A stretch of DNA of 6,645 bases from Lamprocystis purpurea (GTDB lineage Bacteria > Pseudomonadota > Gammaproteobacteria > Chromatiales > Chromatiaceae): the NCBI GenBank assembly GCA_020718945.1, contig DYRB01000163.1, forward strand, positions 1-6,645, in the 5' to 3' direction. The translations under genes were made by a program, and so were the position numbers. Shown piece by piece: positions 1 through 3,949 of the stretch. Below the pieces are notes generated by a model. The model had not been told where the DNA came from. It was given only the letters and a program-made list of their open reading frames with translations, and searched no databases. Numbering within the stretch: position 1 is the first letter of the stretch; each line of letters opens with the position of its first letter.

Positions 1-294
1 GGGCGACTCGAGCCAGCCCGGCGAGAGCACCAACAACAGCAGGGCGGAGCCGGCCAGGGCCTCCTCGACCTCGGGGGTGATGTCCTGGGTCGGGTCCAGG
101 CGGCGGTCGATCCAGATGTCGCCCCAACTCTCCCGGCCCAGTTGCATGGCGAGCAGGGTGCGCAGGTTCTCGGCCAGGGTGCGCACCCAGCCGGTATTGG
201 CGTGGGCCATCCCCGGGATGCGGTCGTCCACCCATGCATAACTCACGAAGAGGTCATGGGCGTGGCCGGGTACGTATGCGTCTGGGTTAGCCAT
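1..294 (-). CDS. TIR-domain protein, N-terminal part (cut by window edge)
   Basis: The first 98 codons of a minus-strand gene are visible; the rest lies beyond position 1. Residues 14-24 (DLFVSYAWVDD) are the typical first strand and BB-loop entry of a bacterial TIR domain, residues 61-63 (WID) sit where the second conserved strand is expected, and residues 83-98 (SALLLLVLSPGWLESP) form the conserved strand before the Trp-Cys/Glu helix. TIR domains in bacteria are often NAD-cleaving enzymes or signalling modules, frequently in defence proteins. The catalytic glutamate follows the last visible residue, so activity and any fused domains cannot be judged. The start is ATG at 292-294, with AGGGA (complement of 297-301) only 2 nt upstream, a rather close Shine-Dalgarno. 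It is divergent from the DsbA-like gene, so no operon link is visible. The TIR assignment is firm; function is open. Confidence 0.88.
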   Translation of the reverse strand, partial: MANPDAYVPGHAHDLFVSYAWVDDRIPGMAHANTGWVRTLAENLRTLLAMQLGRESWGDIWIDRRLDPTQDITPEVEEALAGSALLLLVLSPGWLESP

Positions 295-679
295 ATTCCC
301 TGGAGCGCCCGTTATTGGTGAAGGCGGGGCCTGGGGCAGGCGCCCACCGGAGGCTGCGGTCGGCGCGGCATCGAGGTGCGTCCGATTGTGCCGCCTTTTC
401 GCGTGGCGTCAAGGGGCGCCTTGGCTCGGGGCTGGCCAACCGGGGAGGCGCCGATCCAGGCCCGTGCTGTGCGGGGCGGGGTGCCCCCTTGGTGCCGACT
501 GGTCGCCACTGAACGCTCCGCGGTGTCACGCATCGCTACCGCGCTCCGCACGGACTAATCCCTACCCGGCCTGCGGCGCGGAGCGCCTGACACTGCGTAA
601 CACCGCAGAGCGGCGTTACGAGGCCTGGTTGAGGGGCTTGGCCCCAGGGGCCGCACCCCAAGGCCATCAACGAGGCACC
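295..679. other. Divergent intergenic region
   Basis: This 385-bp gap separates the minus-strand TIR gene from the plus-strand DsbA-like gene and should hold both promoters. I see no convincing -35/-10 pair on either strand. The open frames crossing it are Arg/Pro/Gly-rich, have no family motifs, and look like GC-driven shadows. The only clear structure is the inverted repeat at 514-612. GAGG at 672-675 is a short but plausible ribosome binding site for the downstream gene. Confidence 0.6.
514..612. repeat. Imperfect inverted repeat (REP-like cruciform)
   Basis: The left arm at 514-549 pairs with the right arm at 578-612 across a 28-nt spacer. Outer stem: 514-532 against 594-612, 17 of 19 positions match. 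Inner stem: 541-549 (GCGCTCCGC) against 578-586, a perfect 9 bp. The two are separated by an unpaired internal loop of 7-8 nt per side. The arms contain GCGGTGTYACGCA, a motif that recalls dispersed intergenic palindromes of Gammaproteobacteria, but I cannot test copy number here. It lies in the divergent promoter region, with no open frame of its own. It could be a decayed repeat, or an RNA or DNA structure in the leader of the DsbA-like gene. Confidence 0.6.
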
Positions 680-1294
680 ATGGCCACCACACTGATCTAT
701 GTCCACGACCCCATGTGCAGTTGGTGCTATGGCTTCGGACCGGCCCTGGCCGGGCTGGTGGCGGGCCTGCCGCCGGGGGTCCGGTACCGCCGCCTGCTCG
801 GCGGCCTGGCCCCGGACACCGACGCACCCATGCCCGAGGACCTGCGGACCAGGCTCCAGGACACCTGGCGGCGCATCCAGGGGCGCATCCCCGGGACCGA
901 GTTCAACTTCGACTTCTGGACCCGGTGCAGCCCCAGGCGCAGCACCTACCCCGCCTGCCGGGCGGTGATCGCCGCCCGCGCCCAGGACCCCGACCTGGAC
1001 GGGGCCATGACCTCGGCCATACAGCGGGCCTACTACCGGAAGGCCCGCAACCCCTCGGACCGGGACACCCTGATCGCCCTGGCCGGGGAGATCGGCGCCG
1101 ACCGGGAAGCCTTCGCCGCCGCCCTGGACGCCCCCGCGACCCAGGCGGCCCTGGCTGCCGAGATCGCCGAGTGTCGGGCCCTGGGGGTCAGTTCCTTCCC
1201 CAGCCTGGTCCTGGACCGCGACGGCAGCCGCTGGCCCATACCGGTGGATTACCGGGACCCGCAGGCGATGTTGGCGGTCATCGGGGTGCTGTAG
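680..1294 (+). CDS. DsbA-family thioredoxin-like oxidoreductase (COG3531-like)
   Basis: This 204-residue protein has a thioredoxin fold of the DsbA type. The redox motif CSWC lies at residues 13-16 directly after the first strand (LIYVHDPMCSWCYGF), and the cis-proline region is GVSSFPSLVL at 169-178, with Pro174. Other recognisable parts are LLGGL at 39-43 and the helical STYPACRAVIAA segment near 88-99. There is no signal peptide or membrane segment, so it should act in the cytoplasm; family members are predicted disulfide isomerases or oxidoreductases of unknown substrate. The open frame extends upstream to 386, but that extension is low-complexity and crosses the inverted repeat. ATG at 680 puts CxxC at the usual distance from the N-terminus and has GAGG 4 nt upstream. 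Length fits the family (about 200-220 residues). The gene stands alone. The fold is certain; the substrate is unknown. Confidence 0.93.
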   Translation: MATTLIYVHDPMCSWCYGFGPALAGLVAGLPPGVRYRRLLGGLAPDTDAPMPEDLRTRLQDTWRRIQGRIPGTEFNFDFWTRCSPRRSTYPACRAVIAARAQDPDLDGAMTSAIQRAYYRKARNPSDRDTLIALAGEIGADREAFAAALDAPATQAALAAEIAECRALGVSSFPSLVLDRDGSRWPIPVDYRDPQAMLAVIGVL

Positions 1295-1324
1295 GTCCAG
1301 TCGAGCGGGGCCGAACCCGAGAAT

Positions 1325-1477
1325 CTGGAAGAAGCAGTTGTCCGCAAATGAACGCAAATTAACGCCAATGATTCATTGGCTTCCCTAAGACCTTCTCGGC
1401 ACCCGGAAGGTGAGTCGAGCACGAACGGTAACTCATTGTTTATTTGCGTTTATTTTCGGACGAATCGGTGTTTCCAG
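1325..1477. repeat. AT-rich inverted-repeat element, MITE-like
   Basis: The core arms are 1340-1371 and 1433-1461; aligned as reverse complements they match at 26 of 29 positions with one 3-nt gap. The symmetry extends outward to CTGGAA (1325-1330) and TTCCAG (1472-1477). The left arm is three 10-bp iterations: CGCAAATGAA (1343), CGCAAATTAA (1353) and CGCCAATGAT (1363). The arms are strikingly AT-rich in a GC-rich window. A second small palindrome at 1365-1379 (CCAATGA/TCATTGG, 1-nt centre) offers an alternative pairing. No transposase or open frame lies inside. I recall similar CGCAAAT/CGCAGAT iterations as dispersed intergenic elements in varied bacteria, but cannot verify that here. It may end transcription of the DsbA-like gene. 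Confidence 0.7.
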
Positions 1478-1526
1478 TAAGAAGGGTTGACCGAGTGCGT
1501 ACTCCGGCCATCCTGGCTTGACGGGG

Positions 1527-1547
1527 GTCAGGGCTGGAAGCCCTGAC
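1527..1547 (+). other. Perfect 9-bp stem-loop
   Basis: GTCAGGGCT (1527-1535) and AGCCCTGAC (1539-1547) form a perfect 9-bp stem with a GGA loop. No T-tract follows on either strand, so a standard intrinsic terminator is unlikely. It may be another dispersed palindrome or an mRNA-end structure for the upstream gene. Confidence 0.55.
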
Positions 1548-1638
1548 TATGCACAGCGTGTCACTGGCCCGGTCGGAACAACGATCAAGGCCCCATTCCC
1601 CTCGACCCCAGCCGCCATGCGGTTGGATCTCCTGTCCC

Positions 1639-1672
1639 GTTCAGTTCTGGTTCAGATTCCCGGGGCTACCCT
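1639..1672 (+). promoter_or_regulatory. Candidate response-regulator box with -10
   Basis: GTTCAG occurs at 1639-1644 and again at 1650-1655, an 11-bp period typical of tandem binding sites for OmpR/PhoB-type response regulators. Eleven nt further on is TACCCT (1667-1672), a weak -10 candidate (3 of 6 consensus positions). A regulator box replacing the -35 at this distance is a known activator-dependent layout. It would put the transcription start about 60 nt before the leader ORF. The repeat is directly seen; the regulatory role is inferred. Confidence 0.35.
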
Positions 1673-1678
1673 AGCCCC
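1662..1678 (+). other. Perfect 7-bp stem-loop overlapping the candidate -10
   Basis: GGGGCTA (1662-1668) pairs perfectly with TAGCCCC (1672-1678) around a CCC loop. It overlaps the TACCCT hexamer, so it could be an operator-like dyad or chance in GC-rich DNA. No T-run follows. Confidence 0.4.
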
Positions 1679-1730
1679 CAGATCGAAGCCCGATCCTCGG
1701 AGCCGACCGTTTCCCGTCCAGGCAAACAGC

Positions 1731-1735
1731 GGAGG
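1731..1735 (+). promoter_or_regulatory. Strong Shine-Dalgarno for the leader ORF
   Basis: GGAGG lies 6 nt upstream of the ATG at 1742-1744, which is ideal spacing. It is 38 nt from the ATG of the secreted-protein gene, too far to serve that start directly. This decides in favour of a translated leader ORF. Confidence 0.65.
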
Positions 1736-1741
1736 ATCCCC

Positions 1742-1777
1742 ATGGAACCTAGGCTATCCACGGTGCCACTTTCATGA
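1742..1777 (+). CDS. Short leader ORF (11 aa) coupled to the secreted-protein gene
   Basis: This mini-ORF reads MEPRLSTVPLS followed by TGA. It has the only good ribosome binding site in the area (GGAGG, 6-nt spacing). Its stop overlaps the ATG of the next gene as ATGA (1774-1777), the classic arrangement for translational coupling. The downstream gene has no recognisable Shine-Dalgarno of its own, and its frame is closed by a stop at 1750-1752, so its start cannot be moved to the GGAGG-associated ATG. The peptide has no run of a single amino acid, so classic attenuation is not indicated. No family is recognised. Translation is inferred from the signal layout only. Confidence 0.5.
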   Translation: MEPRLSTVPLS

Positions 1778-2649
1778 AGAGATTGATTGCAACCGCCTTG
1801 ATCGCCCTGAGCCCGGCGGCCCTTGCCGACCCGGTATCTTGGGGCCAGATCACCTTTGCGGTACCGGTGGTCGGGAACCTTGAGGGGTTCGCCCCAATCG
1901 TGGGCCCGACCAACCGCAAGGAGTATCCCGGAGTCCCCGTGGAGCCCGGGTTGGGGCGGGATGGCGACCCCTGGTGGACGGTGTTTCTGCGCAGGGATAC
2001 TGGGGTACAGCAGGGTCAAGGCCCGGGTAGCGACGGGGTCGCGCGACCGGCGGAGGTCTACCGCTGCCCGACGCCGGAGGGCCCGGTCGAGTACTCTGAT
2101 CGACCCTGCCCAAGCGGGGCACCGGTCCTCCTCGGGGGGCGGCCCTACGCCCGATGGCAGGACGCCGAGGCGTACCGGCTGGCCGTCACGGCCGAAGAGA
2201 TCGCCGACAGGGTCAGGAACGGGGACGAGTGGCGAAGGTGGGCTGAGCAGGTCAGAATGGCCAGAAAGGCCAGAGACGCAGCAACCCCGGCACGGGCTGT
2301 TGAGAAGGACAGCGAGGGACAGAGCTACCCCCAACACCCTGAAGAGCAATACCGGCAGCGCTGGGAACAACGCCACAAACACCACCCTGAGAAACACGCC
2401 GACCACGGCACGCCGCCGGCCCCTCGCTTCGAGTACAAAAGGCCCGAGTCCAGCAGTCTGCGGACCCATAGCTCCAAGCACAGGAAGTCCGAGTCCAAAA
2501 GTTTTGGGGTCACGAATAACTCAGAGCAGAAGAAGTCCGAGTCCAGCAGTTCGGGGGCCACGGCCCATTCCGAGCCCCAGAAGTCCGAGTCCAGCAGTCT
2601 GGGGACCCATGGCTCCGAGCACAAAAAGTCCAAGCGCAGCAATATGTAG
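1774..2649 (+). CDS. Secreted DUF4124-like protein with Ser/Lys-rich repeat tail
   Basis: This is a 291-residue exported protein. Residues 1-18 (MKRLIATALIALSPAALA) form a Sec signal peptide with cleavage expected before Asp19, which fixes the start at 1774. Residues 95-113 (VYRCPTPEGPVEYSDRPCP) match the DUF4124 core, a short domain of unknown function common in proteobacterial envelope proteins; Cys98 and Cys112 could form a disulfide. Residues 131-205 are charged and probably helical. From residue 225 the tail is four tandem repeats of 15-16 residues, then KRSNM. The tail has lower-GC codons than the neighbours. Translation is probably coupled to the leader ORF. Its stop lies 4 bp from the stop of the convergent mrfB. 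Location is periplasm or outside the cell; no enzymatic role can be assigned. The DUF4124 match is by motif only and is divergent. Confidence 0.85.
   Translation: MKRLIATALIALSPAALADPVSWGQITFAVPVVGNLEGFAPIVGPTNRKEYPGVPVEPGLGRDGDPWWTVFLRRDTGVQQGQGPGSDGVARPAEVYRCPTPEGPVEYSDRPCPSGAPVLLGGRPYARWQDAEAYRLAVTAEEIADRVRNGDEWRRWAEQVRMARKARDAATPARAVEKDSEGQSYPQHPEEQYRQRWEQRHKHHPEKHADHGTPPAPRFEYKRPESSSLRTHSSKHRKSESKSFGVTNNSEQKKSESSSSGATAHSEPQKSESSSLGTHGSEHKKSKRSNM
2446..2631 (+). repeat. Four tandem 45/48-bp coding repeats
   Basis: The units are 2446-2490 (45 bp), 2491-2538 (48), 2539-2586 (48) and 2587-2631 (45), all in codon phase. They encode variants of ES(S/K)S-x(n)-K-S: ESSSLRTHSSKHRKS, ESKSFGVTNNSEQKKS, ESSSSGATAHSEPQKS and ESSSLGTHGSEHKKS. 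Each begins GAGTCC and ends AAGTCC or GAAGTCC. Units 1 and 4 are closest in DNA, and unit 2 is the most diverged. Such an array can expand or contract by recombination or slippage and gives a low-complexity, basic and Ser-rich tail. Confidence 0.85.
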
Positions 2650-2653
2650 CCGT

Positions 2654-3949
2654 TCAGCCCCCTATCGCCCAGGTCGGGGCAGGACCAGGCGAACGACCCT
2701 GTGCAGGACCCAGCCGCTCCTCCAGCCGCCGACACCGCCGCTCCCGCTCGGGCCCGGGGGGCAGGCGTTGGGCCAGGTCCAGGGCCCGGGCCGGGTCCCC
2801 TAAACGGTGCTCCCAGAGGATGGCCAGGGCCGCCAGGGCCTCCGGGTGACCGGCCTCGGCCAGGGGCGCCAACAGGTCCCGGGCCCCGCCCCAGTCCCTG
2901 GCCCGGGCCCGATAGCGGGCCAGTTCCAGAACGCCGACAGGCGTCAGGGCCTGGCGCTGGGCCTCCAGGATGGCCCGGGCCTGGTCCGGGTCGCCCCGAT
3001 CCCGGTGCCAGCCGGCCACCGCCAGCGGGTCGGCCCCGACCCGGGCCGGGTCGCTCAGGGCCAGGGCCAGGGGGGCGCCCAGGGCCGCCAGCGAGAGCAG
3101 GTCCAGTCGGTTGTGGCTCAAGACCCCGGCGAGCCCGGCAGTCTCGCCCCGGCGCAGCCAGGCGAGCCAGGCCCTCGGGGCCTCTGACCCGGGCAGGTCC
3201 CCCTGGCGCTTGAGCCCCAGCAGCCGGTCCTCCACCGTACCCAGCCGGCAGTCCGGCCAGACCGGGGCGAAGGCCCGGCGTACCGGGTGGAGCAGGTCCA
3301 GGTGGGCCGCGTCGGCCCAATCGGGGGTCATGCCGGCCAGCCGATAGCGGGTGGTCAGGAGCGGCAGGTCGAAGGACTTGCCGTTGTAGCTCACCAGGAG
3401 CCGGCACCCGTCCAGGGCCCCATGCAGCGCGGCGAGGAAGCCGGCCTCCGCATCCAGCCGGGTGAGCAGGTACTGGCGCAGGACCAGGGTCTGGCCCTCG
3501 GGCCGCGCCAGGCCGCAGGCGAAGACCCAGGTCCCGGTGCCGCCGGCCAGGCCGCTGGTCTCGGTGTCCAGCAGGCACCAGTCCTCGGGGTCGCCGGTGT
3601 GGCCCAGGACCCTTTCCGCGAGCCAAGCCAGGCCCGCCAGGCCAGCACCCAGGGTCACCCGACCCTGGACCTGGGCCAGTGGGACGCGGCGCTCCACCCG
3701 CAGGACCCCCGGCGCCACCCAGTCCCCGCCCAGGGCCTCGATCCCTGTAGGAGCGGCTTTAGCCGCGACCGAAGCCCCCAGGGGCCCGCCCGAAGCCGAG
3801 GCCGGTCTCAGCCGCGCCAATCGCTCGGCCAGGGTCGGCCCTGGGTCCGACTCGGGGCCCGGCGCGATGTCCGGCGCCGGGGCCTGCGGGGGCGACGGCT
3901 GGCTCGGCGCCGACCCCCGCAACAGCCCCAGCCGCTCAGCCAGGCCCAT
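2654..3949 (-). CDS. mrfB: MrfB-like DnaQ-fold exonuclease (YprB family)
   Basis: This 431-residue protein carries an RNase H-like 3'-5' exonuclease domain with all motifs: ExoI DTE at 128-130 (LLDTETSGLAGGTGT), ExoII SYNGKSFD at 187-194, the family segment HLDLLHPVRR at 216-225, LGTVEDRLLGLKR at 236-248, and ExoIII HNRLD at 279-283. Residues 305-412 are helical and TPR-like, as in Bacillus subtilis MrfB (YprB, about 410 residues), which works with MrfA in repair of mitomycin C lesions. The start at 3949 overlaps the 3' end of mrfA by 14 nt; an in-frame ATG at 4090 would add 47 Trp/Pro-rich residues lying wholly within mrfA, so it was rejected. GGGGG, 5 nt upstream, is a weak ribosome binding site, consistent with coupling. 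The Pro/Ala-rich linker (residues 13-75) contains a REP-encoded stretch. The catalytic set is complete, so activity is likely; the exact substrate is inferred. Confidence 0.95.
   Translation of the reverse strand: MGLAERLGLLRGSAPSQPSPPQAPAPDIAPGPESDPGPTLAERLARLRPASASGGPLGASVAAKAAPTGIEALGGDWVAPGVLRVERRVPLAQVQGRVTLGAGLAGLAWLAERVLGHTGDPEDWCLLDTETSGLAGGTGTWVFACGLARPEGQTLVLRQYLLTRLDAEAGFLAALHGALDGCRLLVSYNGKSFDLPLLTTRYRLAGMTPDWADAAHLDLLHPVRRAFAPVWPDCRLGTVEDRLLGLKRQGDLPGSEAPRAWLAWLRRGETAGLAGVLSHNRLDLLSLAALGAPLALALSDPARVGADPLAVAGWHRDRGDPDQARAILEAQRQALTPVGVLELARYRARARDWGGARDLLAPLAEAGHPEALAALAILWEHRLGDPARALDLAQRLPPGPERERRCRRLEERLGPAQGRSPGPAPTWAIGG
3744..3771 (-). repeat. REP palindrome inserted in frame in mrfB
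   Basis: The plus strand reads CCTGTAGGAGCGGC, then TTT, then AGCCGCGACCG. The perfect 6-bp stem GCGGCT/AGCCGC (3753-3758, 3761-3766) has a TT loop and is preceded by the GTAG foot (3747-3750) typical of REP elements mobilised by RAYT (TnpA-REP) proteins in Pseudomonas and related bacteria. Read on the coding strand it encodes residues 60-69 of the MrfB-like protein (SVAAKAAPTG) without a stop or frameshift. It lies in the variable linker before the exonuclease domain. Confidence 0.85.

Larger units (their letters stand above)
1295..1741. other. Intergenic region rich in palindromes
   Basis: This region lies between the DsbA-like gene and the leader ORF of the secreted protein, both on the plus strand. 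It holds the AT-rich inverted-repeat element (1325-1477), a perfect stem-loop (1527-1547), and a candidate regulatory direct repeat plus stem-loop (1639-1678). TTGACC at 1487-1492 and TTGACG at 1518-1523 resemble -35 boxes, but no good -10 hexamer follows either at 16-18 bp. The open frame starting at 1518 runs into the downstream gene in another frame and has no recognisable content. Confidence 0.6.

Noticed and set aside
386..679. Upstream extension of the DsbA-like reading frame
   Set aside because: It is Arg/Pro-rich without motifs, crosses the inverted repeat, and would place CxxC about 110 residues from the N-terminus; ATG at 680 has a ribosome binding site and normal family length.
1..1294. 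TIR plus DsbA-like gene as a two-gene defence system
   Set aside because: The genes are divergent, 385 bp apart with a repeat between, and no known system pairs them.
536..1357. Long open frame antisense to the DsbA-like gene
   Set aside because: Gly/Pro/Val-rich composition from reading GC-rich codons backwards, with no family motif.
1518..1883. Open frame crossing the intergenic region into the secreted-protein gene
   Set aside because: It runs through the stem-loops and out of frame into a gene with a clear signal peptide; no start signal or family.
2446..2631. CRISPR-like spaced repeats
   Set aside because: The units are contiguous, codon-phased and diverged, with no spacers of constant length.
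1823..2803. Arg/Ser/Pro-rich frame overlapping the secreted-protein gene and the mrfB end
   Set aside because: Shadow frame: the +1774 frame has a signal peptide and DUF4124 motif, and this one has none.
2325..3626. Minus-strand frame antisense to the repeat tail and overlapping mrfB, with LLDSDF repeats
   Set aside because: The repeats are only the antisense reading of the Ser/Lys tail repeats, and the rest is Gly/Pro/Arg shadow of mrfB.
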